The position numbers and the translations under genes are program-made. A model generated the notes under the pieces. It was not told the DNA's origin, did not search any database, and worked only from the letters and a program-made list of their open reading frames with translations. A stretch of DNA of 64,000 nt. It comes from Triangularia verruculosa. Lineage: Eukaryota > Ascomycota > Sordariomycetes > Sordariales > Podosporaceae. Numbering within the stretch: the stretch's first letter is position 1; every line of letters starts with the position of its first letter. Shown piece by piece: positions 1 through 11,586 of this stretch. The stretch spans positions 62,001 to 126,000 of the forward strand of contig MU863940.1 in the NCBI GenBank assembly GCA_033296885.1, given 5' to 3'.

Positions 1-70
1 ACGGGTGTGTGTGGGTTTTATTATTTTGTCGTTGTGAAGAAGTAGGAAAGGAAAGCAGACAACAGCCAAT

Positions 71-1102
71 ATGGCGACAAGAGTGCAATTAGGATGGTAC
101 CGTACGTTTACCTTCACCCTCACTCTCTCACCCTCACCCATCATCACCAATCTCTGGAATGCTCGCTAACTATCACCACCAGGATGGGTACCATTCCTCG
201 GCTACCACCACGTGCTGATGATTCTCATCGCCGTCACCATTATCCTATTATGTACGTTGCCTTCCTTCCGTCCCTCTTAGCCGTAACCACCACCACGAGA
301 AATGATCACTAACATTGCGCAAAATATACAGCCCTCCTACTAGCAGGCTGCTCCTCCTCCTCACCCCTCATCCCAGACATCTTCCTCCTATCAATCTACT
401 ACGAGAAATACACAGCCGTCCCGGACACCTCCCAAGTCGACTACCGGGTCAGCGAGGCCATCTCCAACATCGTCGGAGACGCCAGCCTCCAAGCCAGAGT
501 AGGCTACTTTGGCATCTGCATCTCGACCGACGGCGGGAGCTGGCTGTGCTCCAACAATGCGACGTCCCTGGCGAACGAGATCAGCGTCGAGCAAGACCCG
601 CTGAATCTGATCTGGCTGAGCTCGCAGTTCAAGGATATGATTGTTTTCCCTTACCTTTTGTGAGTATATATTTTTTCATGAGCTCTGGTGTGTAAGCGAT
701 TTGGGGTTGCTAATCAAAAGTGTTTGCAGGATTATCGCGATTATCTTCGCCTTTATCTGCCTGCTTCTTCTCGCGACGTTTCCCGGCTGGCACGAGGAGG
801 AAGACTCTGAGGGGTCGGAGCGCGAGGTCAAGCCTTTCCCTTCGAGGCCGGTTTCCCAGGTTGCGCTGGCTATTATCTTTATCGCGTCGATATTTGTGCT
901 GGTGTCGGTGCTTTGGCAGCATACTGCTTCGGTGGCGGCGAGTATTATTGCGCAGGACTTTGGGAATGGGTCGGTTTTGGCTGGTGTGGGGAGTAGTGCG
1001 ATGGTGATGGGCTGGTTTAGTTTTACGTTGCTGATCATTGTGACGATTGGGTTGTTGGTCATGATATTGAGTATGGCGGTGCTGTCGGATATTATGGGGT
1101 AA
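71..1102 (+). CDS. FIG1-like Ca2+ influx / membrane fusion protein
   Basis: Four exons join in phase: 71-101, 183-251, 332-659 and 730-1102, giving 266 residues. The track-visible part is only the last exon; the first three were assembled from gtacgt/gtgagt donors and cag/tag acceptors. The protein has four hydrophobic segments (about residues 18-40, 137-158, 186-206 and 229-257). An extracellular-type loop after the first contains GYFGICIS (91-98) and WLCS (104-107), the paired-cysteine signature of Fig1 and claudin-like proteins. In yeast Fig1 supports pheromone-induced low-affinity Ca2+ uptake and cell fusion during mating, so this protein is expected in the plasma membrane. The ATG at 71 is chosen because it starts the first exon that splices cleanly into a membrane segment. 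Only 70 bases of upstream sequence are in the window, so an upstream exon cannot be excluded. Confidence 0.8.
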
Positions 1103-1983
1103 CCCCTGGGGGGGGGGGGGGGGCAGGGAGGGTGGAGGTAAGGAGGGGTACGAAGTATGAATATGGTATGATGATGGGAATATATGGGAGTGGGATGGGA
1201 GGGATGGGGAAGGAGGGAAAACGTACATATGCGACAAAGCGACGACGACAATAACCGACTTGATACCAATATCTTTGGGATTTAAGGGTGTGGGGGGGAG
1301 AAATGTCGGCGTACATTTTTGTTTGGTTTCTTGTTAACACAATGTTTTGTTGTTTTTATCTTTTTTTTTCTGTCTCTTTCTTTTCTCGGCTGCACATTCT
1401 TACGGCATGGGCAACTCAGCACAAAATTCCTCTCTTCTCAACAACGACGAATATAATGATGGAATGGGTTAGTAAGAGAGGGAGGGCCGGGGAGGTATAT
1501 GAATGGAAGACTGGGACATCGCGGTTAGTCACTGTCGAACTGGATATGGGAGGCTTTATACCTGCTGTTTTTTTTCTGCCTAACTGGGGAAAGCAAGCGA
1601 TCGAGTTCAGGGAGGGGAGCAAGCGTGCTATTCGCAAAGTCTGTGTGAGTGAGAGGATGTGGGATCAACTTATACTAGGTAGCGTTTATACAGGAGTTAG
1701 AGAGGAGTTTATATGGGATTAGGGCCAAGAATTGACTTGATGCTTTACTACTGGAATCACTTTGATAGTGTGATGATCTATCTGGTTCCATGGGCCTTCA
1801 AGAACCCATACCTGTTTTAGAACTAAGAAGCTGACAAGCTTGCTTGAAATTTGATGGGTTGATACATTGTAAAATTGTACATCATCTAGACTACAGCCGG
1901 GGTATCATTTATATGCCGCCGAACGCCAAATAAAAACCATGTATCCCAAAACGCCTTCCCTTGCCTAGCCTGCTGCCTTGACT
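1103..1983. other. convergent intergenic region, no gene seen
   Basis: This stretch separates the 3' ends of two converging genes. It begins with a run of 16 G (1108-1123), which is prone to sequencing length errors. The open frame at 1288-1722 has no recognisable composition or domain and is not accepted as a gene. Presumed 3' UTRs only. Confidence 0.6.
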
Positions 1984-3403
1984 TCAATAGAAATCGCTTC
2001 TGCTCAGCGGCCGGTAACCCGACATGTAGTCGTGTACACGTGCATTGTTCCACCCGTATCTTGTTCCATTGAAAATGAGGCCAGACGGGTCAGGCCTCCA
2101 GTGACTGCCAGTCTCATCCTGCCAATTATTGCCCCTCTCCTCTCTTTCCGCTCCGTTAGCGCCCCTCCTATTGTCCACGTTCCTCGGCGACGGATACTGC
2201 ACCCCTCGATCCCAAGTCTCCAAACTGACACTCCCAGACGGCTCACCTCGCCATCTCATCCAGGTCTTGAGCTCATGTAGAAACAGATTTGTCCTGTCCT
2301 CTCCATTCTCGGGAAAGATCATGTAGTCTTTCAACAAATTATAGGCGTCAGCAGCCCCGGATTCAGACTGGAAATCGACAGACTTGAGAATCGAGATGAC
2401 GTACTCGAGGAGAAACTCGGGATTTTGGCTGGTGCTGAGTACGGAGGAGGAAGCTGATGTTGATAGCGGGAAAAAGACCTGAAGTTCTCGGCGGAGGAAT
2501 AGGCGAGCTTTTGACAAGAGGTGGGGAGTAGAGGAGAGAATTTGTGGTGAGGGGATGGAGGGTGCGTAGGAGGTGTAAGGGGAGGAGCCGATGTCTACAC
2601 CACAGAGGTGTTAGCAATGAGTGGGAGGAAGTAGTGGTGGAGGAGATCTTACGGAGAGAGTAGAGGTTGTGACGATATATGTAGCGTCGACGTTCAAAAG
2701 CACGGTCATCAACCACGCGTGAAACCACCTGTCGCACAAAGTCTCTAAGACCGCTATCCGCCGATAGAGCGACCGGACCTGGGTTGTGCCGCTCTCGCGG
2801 TCGGTTGTGCCTGGCTGGGACGTCGGACTCTATTTCGGGCGCCGCTTGTTCGTGGAGTTCGGCAGCTGACGGCGTGACCGTGTATACGGTTTCTCTATGT
2901 GAATTGGGATTGGGGGATCGCACTTCAGTTACGTTGGTCCTGCATAATGGACAGAATGATCGTTGTTGTAGCCAGCTGATAAGACACAGGAAGTCGAAAC
3001 CGGTGTGGGCGCATGGAATGGCGATGGAGGGGCAGGTGATGGTTTCGAGGCAGATGACGCAGGAGTTCTCGTCGCTGTCGCTGGTTTGGACCTCAGCGAG
3101 GGTAGGTTGAAGGATTTGAGAATTGATGTTGCTGGACATGGGGTTTTTGCTGTCGCTTGTCGGCGCGACCGGCTCTGGCGGCGGTGATATGTCCGCCATT
3201 TCGTGATGCTGAGGATGTTGGGAGAATCTGGAGGGGCGGCCGGAGTTGGAGTGGACAGGTTGGTCGGAGAGCTGGAAGATGTATTTCGCCCTTCTAATCG
3301 ATTCTGCACTGTCGCCTGTTCCGGGGACCTGTATCTGGGTACCCTGTAGACTTTCGGGGTTTGTTGTATCTTTAATGGATGGGAATCGAGAGAGCACTCG
3401 CAT
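1984..3403 (-). CDS. RING-finger domain protein (TOPORS-like E3 type)
   Basis: Two exons, 3403-2653 and 2594-1984, splice through a gtaagatc donor and a gtgtag acceptor, giving 453 residues. A RING finger sits at about residues 115-154: C115-x2-C118, C131-x-H133, then D137-x2-C140, then C151-x2-C154. The residue expected to be the fifth metal ligand is Asp instead of Cys/His, followed by LCLISWLQ. From memory, fungal relatives of TOPORS share this FDFxC arrangement. An E3 ubiquitin or SUMO-ligase role is inferred from the RING only. The rest is polar, low in recognisable domains, and ends in a Trp/Arg-rich tail. The start at 3403 is the longest; an internal Met (MADISPPP, 3199) is a real alternative because the first 68 residues carry no feature. 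It converges with the FIG1-like gene and diverges from SLD2 over about 217 bases. Confidence 0.75.
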
Positions 3404-3620
3404 CTGATCTTTAAAGATGCGCTGCAGGGATCTGGCGGAGTCTTGGCGCTACCCCTGCTCTGATCTCATTGTGGGGCGCGGGGTGGACGTGCTAAATCTG
3501 ACAAGACGCGTTGGACGCGTCGAGGTACCCAGGTACCTATCCATTCTTTAAGATAACAAGACCCTCTCATTATTACCATCTATACCACACAACCCATCCG
3601 CCGACGCCTTATACCATTTC

Positions 3621-5243
3621 ATGATGGACGACCAAGCCAGAGCCGGGTTTGAAGCACAATCGCTGCAGGTTCGAGCAGAGCTTAAAAAATGGGAGACCGA
3701 CTGGCAGACAGAACATGGCAGCAAGCCAAGCCGAGACGATATCAAGCAGAATCCCGACATTGCCAAAAAGTACAAACAATACAACAAGCTCCGAGACGTT
3801 CTCTCGGGGAGGATTCCGCCACAGGAACTGTCAAAACTTCCAAGACCGAAATCAACCTCCCACCGACCGGCCCAGACCCCATCTAAGCACTCCAAGACAG
3901 CGCAGACACCGCGAAAGCAGCACATCCACAATCCCTACATTGATACCCCCAGCGCCAGAACTCCAAGAACAAGAACCCCCTTGACGGCCCGCAAGCTCTT
4001 CAGCCCGGCCCTCCCAACCTCGATTGGTCCTACCCCCCAAAGAGACGGCAAAGTTCTTGGCTTGTTCGATCTCCTGGGCAAAACCCCGTCCAAACCAACC
4101 GAGTCTCCCTTCGTCAAACCAATAGGAGCGACACCCAGCAAGCGACGGGCCTCTGATGTTGGGGATCTCACAACCCCTTCCGCGAAACGAATTGCTCACG
4201 ATGTCTCCACTCCCCATACCGGGACCAAGCTCTTTGGAGCCACAAGCACTCCCCTCCACGAACGTCCAGGTAACACTGGCGGCCGGCGAGGGAGCCTCAC
4301 GACGACTCCCTCTTCAACCCGCAGCAAACTGCAATTTAGTACGCCGGCCTTTCTTCGACGGACCACGAGCCTCCCTGCTGTAGATGAGACCGACGAAAAT
4401 GGCGAGTGGAAAGTTGGACCCCTACGTCTGCCTCGAGCACTTAGTCGCAAGGGCGTGAAAGTGAAGGGTCTTTCTGAGGTCGTTGCCGGATTGAGGAAGA
4501 TAGAAGATGAGGCCCATGAAGACGAAGAAGATGCTCTCCGGGAGATGGAAGCCGAAGAACTCGGTATACCAGTCGCCAAACCTGCTGTCCCTAAGTTGGC
4601 AACAGTACCAGAAGATGTCGAAATAGAAGTGGGCGACAGTCAAATCGCTCCTCCGCCGCCACCACAACCGGTCCAACCCAAAGAAAAGCCGGTCTTATTA
4701 TCTGCATTCGACAACGAGCACGAGGATGACGAAGAAGACCTAAGCAAGGAAGGTGTCGACCAACACGGCAACCCCCTCCGTGTCTTCAAGAAGCGAGGGC
4801 AGAAGCGCACCACTCGCATGGTGAAGATGAAGCCTACACGTTTCAAGCGTCCTGGAACAATGACCTCACCTGATAATGGCTCCCAGTCTGAAGGAGAAGA
4901 CGCTGTCATTCCTGAAACCCAGTACGGCAACAACTCCGAGCAAGCTCCGGAGGATCATTTGTTGCGCTCGGGCTCAGACTACGACGACAGTGATCTGGAC
5001 GATGACGATTTTGACACTCTCAAACCTACACCCAAGTCTTCAACTGCTGGTACCAAGAAGACGCTGGCAGAAATCAAGGGCAAGAAGGGAGTTGACAAGG
5101 AAGAAAAGAAGGAGGGCACGGTTCAGAAGGCCGTAAGAAAGGTCAAGGCGACGGCTCACGCGAACTTCAAGAGGTTGAAGTTGAAGCAAGGCGGTGCGAA
5201 GGGTGGTCCGGGGTATAATTCTAGATTCAGGAGAAGGAGGTGA
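3621..5243 (+). CDS. SLD2: DNA replication regulator SLD2 (DRC1)
   Basis: Single exon, 540 residues. The N-terminus (about 1-65) has the family block LKKWETDWQTEHG...KKYKQYNKLRDVL, which in yeast Sld2 binds the pre-loading complex. The C-terminus ends in the conserved basic NFKRLKLK...GYNSRFRRRR. Between about residues 75 and 250 there are at least a dozen S/T-P sites. Five fit the full CDK consensus with a basic residue at +3 (AQTPSK, AQTPRK, GPTPQR, KTPSK, ATPSK). In yeast, CDK phosphorylation of Sld2 allows binding to Dpb11 and origin firing, so the same control is likely here in the nucleus. Acidic stretches follow in the second half. The first of two adjacent ATGs is used. It shares a short divergent promoter with the RING gene. 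Confidence 0.93.
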   Translation: MMDDQARAGFEAQSLQVRAELKKWETDWQTEHGSKPSRDDIKQNPDIAKKYKQYNKLRDVLSGRIPPQELSKLPRPKSTSHRPAQTPSKHSKTAQTPRKQHIHNPYIDTPSARTPRTRTPLTARKLFSPALPTSIGPTPQRDGKVLGLFDLLGKTPSKPTESPFVKPIGATPSKRRASDVGDLTTPSAKRIAHDVSTPHTGTKLFGATSTPLHERPGNTGGRRGSLTTTPSSTRSKLQFSTPAFLRRTTSLPAVDETDENGEWKVGPLRLPRALSRKGVKVKGLSEVVAGLRKIEDEAHEDEEDALREMEAEELGIPVAKPAVPKLATVPEDVEIEVGDSQIAPPPPPQPVQPKEKPVLLSAFDNEHEDDEEDLSKEGVDQHGNPLRVFKKRGQKRTTRMVKMKPTRFKRPGTMTSPDNGSQSEGEDAVIPETQYGNNSEQAPEDHLLRSGSDYDDSDLDDDDFDTLKPTPKSSTAGTKKTLAEIKGKKGVDKEEKKEGTVQKAVRKVKATAHANFKRLKLKQGGAKGGPGYNSRFRRRR

Positions 5244-7083
5244 AAAACGGGAGAATGTCGGGTTGGAATGGAGATGAGAGGGGAAAATGTAGCTGGGGCT
5301 CGGGCTGGTTTACATCATTGTACGTTGCTTCATACATATCATTACGATGGTAAGCAAGCAAGCAAGCAAGCACGAGGACGGGATGCAAAGCACGGCGTTA
5401 GGGGTCATTTGGAGGTCTGTCATCCTAGATAAGGAAGGGAAGGGATACTAGCATAACATCAGCATAGCATTGTAACATAGCATCATCGAGGTTTAATTCG
5501 CCATTCATTGATAGTATCGACTTGGCTCATTTATCAACTCTGGCGAGGCCATGTCTATGCCAACTTCTAGAAGCGCAAAAGAAAAGGTCAAGGCTGTGAT
5601 ATTCAGGGGGGGCTGATATCCAGGAATAGAAGCGCTTCATCTCACAACTCGGCCTTCAGCCTCAATAAATGCGCTAACAGCGCAAGACCCGGGAATTTGG
5701 GACGTGAAGCGAGAATCAGAAAACGGAAAACTCCGTTGAAGTGTGACAAACAGCTTCGCCATGTTGAAACAGCTGACTTTTTTTCTCTCCCAGCGATTTG
5801 CACTGCAGACAAAAGGGGACCGAACAATTGCCCGCTCCGTGTTTGCCGTACGAGCCGTCTTCCGTCTTGGTACCTGCCATGTGGAGTGGGAAGAAGGACA
5901 AGTGCTTTGTTCCAGGTCCCTTTTCAGGCACCGAAGGCCCGGCCGACGGGGAACAACTACAGGGGAGGACCGCTGCTTTAAATGAGCAGGTGGGATTTCA
6001 CGACTTGTAAACCCACTGTTTCCCTTTGAACGGGATTTCAACGGCTATTTTGATATTTGACAACAGTGGTAAATAAACGAGAGGCAGCCGGTTGATTGAT
6101 TTTGGGAGGAGTGCGCAGAATGATGTAATTGCTTGGGTGCAGACGGGAGGTGAGAAATCTTCGCTTCTTCGCTCGGGGGAGATCACTGGGAACCGAAGGT
6201 CGGGGATGGGTCGGCCGGCCAGCCTCCTCGGCATTGGAGGCAAAGAGATAAATATTTCAAGGCCAATCTTGTGTAGAGAAGGAGGGCTAGAATCGGAAAT
6301 GCAGTTTGCAAACTGGTGATCGTCGCAAGTTCAAAAGCAACGGGGTGCGTTTGTCTCGGCGCCGAGTCCCGTGTCGCCTCGCAACGGGGTTGCTGCTGAC
6401 CACTCGCCCGCTGGAGCGTCCTGAAATGGCGGGGTGGTCTGGGCTTTTTACAGCAACCAGGTAACTGAAGGGAAACCCGGGCACTGCGCCTGGCTACACC
6501 ACAGCCCGCACAGCGCCGATGGAGTTTTTTCTCTTCCTCCAAAATTCAAAATACTGGTGCTTCCTTCCAATCTGTTGATCTTCCCTGTATTAAGACCCAA
6601 AGAATAGAAGTGAAGCCTCAAAGTGAATGCCACGACAGCGTACGCGAAACGCAAACACAGCCCAGGAAAGCGTCCAGTTACCGCACCGCCAAGCGTCGCT
6701 CCGCTTGTTCTCTCTCTCTCTCCTTCTCGGCCCCTGCGCAGCAAAGATTCCCGCTCAGACCAGCTGAACCACACCCAACCGTCGACACAATCAATCCGAC
6801 TCGGCCTTGCTTTTGCCCTGGGCTTCCCTCCATTTCGCATCAAGCCGACGAATTCGAGCCCGACGCGGCGGAACTCATCATCATCATCGACCTCGCCTTT
6901 TCAGACTAACAACTTCCTTGCTCCCCTGTCTTGCCCTACCCCTTTGTCAATTGTCAGGTGTCTCGAGAGCATGTGCGCCGCTGCCGACCGTCTGTGATAT
7001 CAATCGAAACTTGGAACAGCACTCATTTAGTCGGGCTCGCACCACGCCCGCCCTTCCCCATCTCACCACCCGACGCGCGCGAT
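5244..7083. other. SLD2 3' region and long MSS4 5' region
   Basis: About 1.8 kb without a supported gene. A short AAGC tandem repeat lies at about 5352-5371. From about 6600 the plus strand becomes pyrimidine-rich (CTCTCTCT near 6710-6725), typical of fungal 5' leaders. An in-frame upstream ATG-less extension and a possible earlier ATG at 6931 are discussed under MSS4. Open frames at 5637-6041 and 6183-6843 on the minus strand have mixed composition and no motif. Confidence 0.55.
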
Positions 7084-10000
7084 ATGCCCTCCTTCCTGCC
7101 GGACGGAAGTGCGGCAATCGACTCCCAGTCCTCGGGCCTTGTGCACCTCGATCAAGCCGCCCAGTACGGCTTGTCCCACACCGGCAAACTCAATGTACAC
7201 GTTGCGCGCCAGCCACACTCGCACACATCCCACGAGAGCTTCGACGAAAGCTCTTACAACTCGTGCAATTCTTCCCAAACCTCCGAGGGCTCTGCCGACT
7301 TGCGAACGCGACTCAACCACGACGTGAATGGGGACTATCCGCCAAAGGTTCCCCCAACCATGAACACGCTGCCGGATGGCAGTCCTGCTGGAGGATTGAA
7401 CAGACTGGGCACCGCGATTGACTCGACTGGGCGGAAGCCTCTACCAAATGGCAATTCGACAGTGTTGGTGGATAGGACATTGAAAGCCAATGGAAGGGTG
7501 AATGATTCAGCGACATCGAGTCCTCAGGAGGCTTTCCCGCGAATATCTGTCAGTTCCCAACTTGACGGTTCCGCGCAGCCTGATCCATATGCACGACCGA
7601 TCAGCAAAGGAGGCATTCGCGGGGTTAATGATAATAACGAATCGTCGGTGGCCACGCTTCCGGTCAATGCCTCGACCGCACCTGATTTGTTAAGTCCAGA
7701 ACCCAAAAACCAAAAGGCGCCACACAGATATTCCTCCCCTCCATTTCCTGGGCCGACTGCTTCAGGGCCGCTGGCACCACCACCAGCCCCAGGGATTAAG
7801 CACCGTCACACACTCGAGGTTCCCAAGGTGACACAAGGGCGCGGGTCGCGAGATGGGGCGGACGGTTATGCTAGCGGCAGGTTCTCGCCCACCGTCGGCG
7901 GCGGCGTTAGGAGAGCATCGTTGAGTTTGGCTAGGAGAAACACTCGATCTCTGCATTCCGAGGCACAACACGAGGTGATGCCGGATGAAGATGCCATGCG
8001 GTGGGCGGAAGCGTACCGACAAAAACGCGCGAGCAAGAGGAGGAGGAGGGAGTTGGAGGACGATGACAGGGTGCTGGTCGGGACAAAGGTGGACGAGACG
8101 CACGCAAACTGGGTGACAGCATACAATATGTTAACTGGCATCCGTGTGGCCGTCTCGAGAACCAACGCAAAGCTCGACCGCCAGTTGACAGACGCTGATT
8201 TTGACGTCAAGCAGAAGTCCACTTTCGATATGTGAGTTTGGAATATCATGAAAGCTGATTAGCATGCAAAACTGACAACAAAAAGTGCCGGAAACGAACT
8301 GGTGCCGTCGGCCAAGTACGACTTCAAGTTCAAAGACTATGCTCCATGGGTGTTTCGCCACCTACGAGCGCTGTTCCGTCTAGATCCCGCCGATTATCTC
8401 ATGTCACTGACGGGTAAGTACATCTTGTCAGAGCTTGGGTCGCCGGGCAAGAGTGGAAGCTTCTTCTACTTCTCGCGGGACTACAAGTACATCATCAAGA
8501 CGATTCACCATGCGGAGCACAAATTTCTCCGCAAGATCCTGAAGGACTACTATCAGCACGTCACCAACAACCCCAACACCCTTCTTTCGCAATTTTACGG
8601 TCTTCACCGGGTCAAGATGCCCTACGGCAAGAAGATTCACTTTGTTGTCATGAACAACCTTTTTCCACCACACCGGGACATTCACCAGACTTTCGACTTG
8701 AAGGGCTCGACAATTGGGCGCGACTACAGGGAGGACGATCTGGCGAACAACCCTAGGGCGACACTGAAGGATTTGAACTGGTTGAGGCGAAAGAGGAATC
8801 TGGAGCTGGGCATCCAGAAAAAGAAGATGTTCCTGGAGCAGCTACAGAAAGATGTGCGGTTATTGCAGAAGTTGCACATAATGGACTACTCCCTGCTGAT
8901 AGGTATCCACGACCTTCAACGAGGGAACGAGGAGAACTTACGGGATAAGACGTTGCGGGTGTTTAACCCTGGCGGAAACGGCGTTCCAGAAGATGAGAAC
9001 CCTCAGTCAGTGTTGATGAGGACGCCATCCAAATTGGAGAATCAGCGGAAGGCGAGGGAGCTGAGGCAAATGATTCAGACCGAGAAGCCGGTCCCAATGG
9101 GACAGACTAGTAGCCGGATGCCGGATGAGCTTGAAGACGGACAAAAGTCTGGGTTTGTGTTTAATCAGGATGATGGGGGCTTTAGGGCGACACATGAAGA
9201 CAATGAGCCAGGGGATGAGATTTACTATTTGGGGGTGATTGACTGTCTCACTCACGTAGGTCTTTCTGGTCAAGGTTGAATGAAGGGGGCGTGCTAACAT
9301 GATAACAGTACGGCATGATCAAAAAGATCGAGCACTTCTGGAAGGGCCTGTCGAGCGATCGCACGCAGATCTCGGCGCTCCCACCACATGAGTATGGCGA
9401 GAGATTCATCAACTTTATCAATGGCGTAACAATGTCACAGGAAGAAGCGCTACGGGAGGCTCAGGAAAAGGACGCTGCTCAAGCAGCTGCTGCCTCGGCA
9501 GAGGAACGACAACGAGTAGGTAGCTGGAATAGTCTCCGCGGCCGCTCGTCCAACACAGTTCCACCAGTTCCAAGCTACCTACCCCCAGCACCACCGGGAG
9601 CCTCGCAAGCAGGACAAAAATCGCCAGAGATTGAGCTCACGATGCAAAAGGCCGAGCAGCAAGCCAGGAGAACGGAACAGCAGGGCGTAAGTGAGGAAAG
9701 CATACCCGACCGAACTCTTCGAACAACCGCATCGCCTCCTGCTGGCTCTGGCTCGTCCGCCGGGAAACACATTCAATCGCCGCCCCTTGGCGACAGAAGA
9801 GACACAGCGGTCCTTCCCGTAGTAGAAGAAGCAGCCGAGAGCCAGTCGACGAAATCTCGGCGCAGTCAAAAGTCTCACACTAGTCGCATCAGTCAAGAAG
9901 GCGACCACCGACCGCCAACCCCTGCGAAGGATGGTGATGACTTCCGGACCGGGACTTTTACTAGCCATTTGATGGGTGGACGGAGTAGGGGTAGTGATGG

Positions 10001-10232
10001 CGGGAGACCACCACCGACACCACCCAAGACCGGCCATGGGTATGGCGGCGTGCCTCATCACACCATGATGAAGCCGGACAGCGTCGACAGCGGGTATGGT
10101 GGTGGGGGCTTGAGGAGTGTGTCGGGGAGCCAAAAGAGCAGGTTGGAGCAGGGCCATGTGAAGAATCAGATTAGTAGGGATAGTTTGGACAAGGCGCTGC
10201 CGCCGCTGCCGAGAGTGAAGGGGAGTTCTTAG
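7084..10232 (+). CDS. MSS4: phosphatidylinositol-4-phosphate 5-kinase (MSS4/its3 type)
   Basis: Three exons, 7084-8231, 8286-9255 and 9309-10232, give 1013 residues. It makes PI(4,5)P2 at the plasma membrane, which controls actin and cell-wall signalling. The kinase domain (about residues 355-710) shows SGSFFYFSRDYKYIIKTI (ATP-site Lys near 453), the FDLKGSTIGR segment near 520, and the catalytic IMDYSLLIGIHD near 580. The last kinase piece, DEIYYLGVIDCLTHYGMIKK, is rebuilt across intron 2. Both flanking arms are long, Ser/Pro-rich and probably disordered. The start at 7084 is preferred; an in-frame ATG at 6931 adds 51 residues that read like 5' leader. The annotated stop (TAG, 10230-10232) is followed in frame by 52 coding-like codons, so the true C-terminus may lie at 10391; see findings. 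Confidence 0.93.
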
Positions 10233-10391
10233 AGGGATGACTACTTGACAAATGGAGAAGGAAAGGAGAGGAAGGTGACGCCTGATCAGAGGGACTGGGA
10301 GAAGGCGAGGGAGAGGTGGTTTTCTGGGTCGTCGGTGGCGATTACGATCAAAATCGAGGATGAGAAGGGGGAAGATGTAGCGAGCGGTTAA
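10233..10391 (+). other. in-frame coding-like extension after the MSS4 stop
   Basis: Directly after the TAG, the same frame stays open for 52 codons to a TAA at 10389-10391. The predicted peptide is charged and contains DWEKARERWFSGSS, which reads like protein rather than 3' UTR. The UTR that follows is very different (T-rich). Possible causes are a nonsense mutation, programmed readthrough, an unrecognised intron ending at the TAG, or a sequencing error. Confidence 0.5.
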
Positions 10392-11586
10392 TGACTATTA
10401 AAGGGTGGGGGAGAAGGATGAGGGATGGATGGAATTTTGGGATTTGACTTTTGTTTTTTTTGTTCCTTTCTTTTTTTTGTTTGCGTTTTTTGCGACTCTC
10501 TCTTCAAATTCAAGGAGGGGAGATGGGTAGTGTGGAATCAGTAACACCCCTTTTTTTCTCTCCCTTCATTGTTTCGTTTTCCTTGAGCCTTTTGTTTGTT
10601 TTTTTGTGTTGTTCGTTATATCTCTTTTTGAAAGAACCAGACTCATGATACCAAACCTTTGCACACACACACACACACACACAGACACACACACAGACAC
10701 ACACACACATATATCAACATGGACACAGACATTACATACACACACAAAGAGATAACACAACACAAACTACTATTTTTCTATTCAACAGACAGAACAGTTT
10801 TTTTTTTATTTGAAACATTTTACATCACATCATCACACATAGAGGGACCAACCCGGCCGTTTACGTTTGAAAATGGGAATAAAAGGGGTTCCGACGACTT
10901 TCATTTTATGGTTTACACCTTTTTTATTTCATTCACTCACTCGTTTTATTGAAACTTTTTTTTACACAAATTATCAGTCTGTCTTTTGTTTTTCCCTCAT
11001 TGGTAGAAAGGTGTTGTTGCTTTTTAGAAGCGAAGCTGTTTGTCTTTTGATGCATGGGGGTTGCTGTTGATGTTGTTATTGTTTTTTTGGATTTGCTGGA
11101 TTGGGAAGGGGAGTGTACGGGCTACTGATGGGTTTCTGCAATTGTTGGGAGTGGTTGTAGTTGCTGTTGTTGTGTGTATGTTTTACATGCTTACTTAGCA
11201 ATGGTGTGTGCGTGGGTTTCCTTTTTTTCCTTCTTCTGAAAGGGGGAGTTGTTCATCTAGAAGGCAAAGAAAGAAGTATTGTATATAGATGTTATTACAA
11301 CTACATTTATTGTGTCTTGAAGTTGTTGGTTGGGGGTTGTTGTTTAAACGCCTGTTTGATCCACACTTTTGTCTTTCTTGCCTATAACGTAGAACAGTTA
11401 GTCGGCTCGAGATATGGTTGAGTTGTGAAGTTTTTGCCTTTGTGTTGTTGTATTCAACTATCCATCGCGGCTCCTGTAAACGCCTTGTATGTTTCCTCCT
11501 TATTTTACCACCACCCCAGCCCAGTCATATAGTACAATATCCCCCTCCCATCTTACACTTCTTCTACCCTGTCTGATCCCGCTTTT
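10392..11586. repeat. T-rich 3' region with a CA-type microsatellite
   Basis: Between the converging MSS4 and COA6 genes lies a strongly T-rich plus strand with many homopolymer T runs. An interrupted (CA)n repeat with CAGACACA variants spans about 10663-10712, with looser CA-rich sequence to about 10765. Open frames here are products of simple sequence. No gene is seen. Confidence 0.65.

Noticed and set aside
1288..1722. 144-residue plus-strand open frame between converging genes
   Set aside because: Mixed composition, no recognisable domain, located in the expected 3' UTR zone.
6931..7083. Earlier start for MSS4 adding 51 residues
   Set aside because: The added residues read like pyrimidine-rich leader and the ATG at 7084 begins the protein-like sequence; kept as an alternative only.
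10663..10765. VCVCVC-type proteins on the minus strand
   Set aside because: Translation of the CA microsatellite, not a gene.
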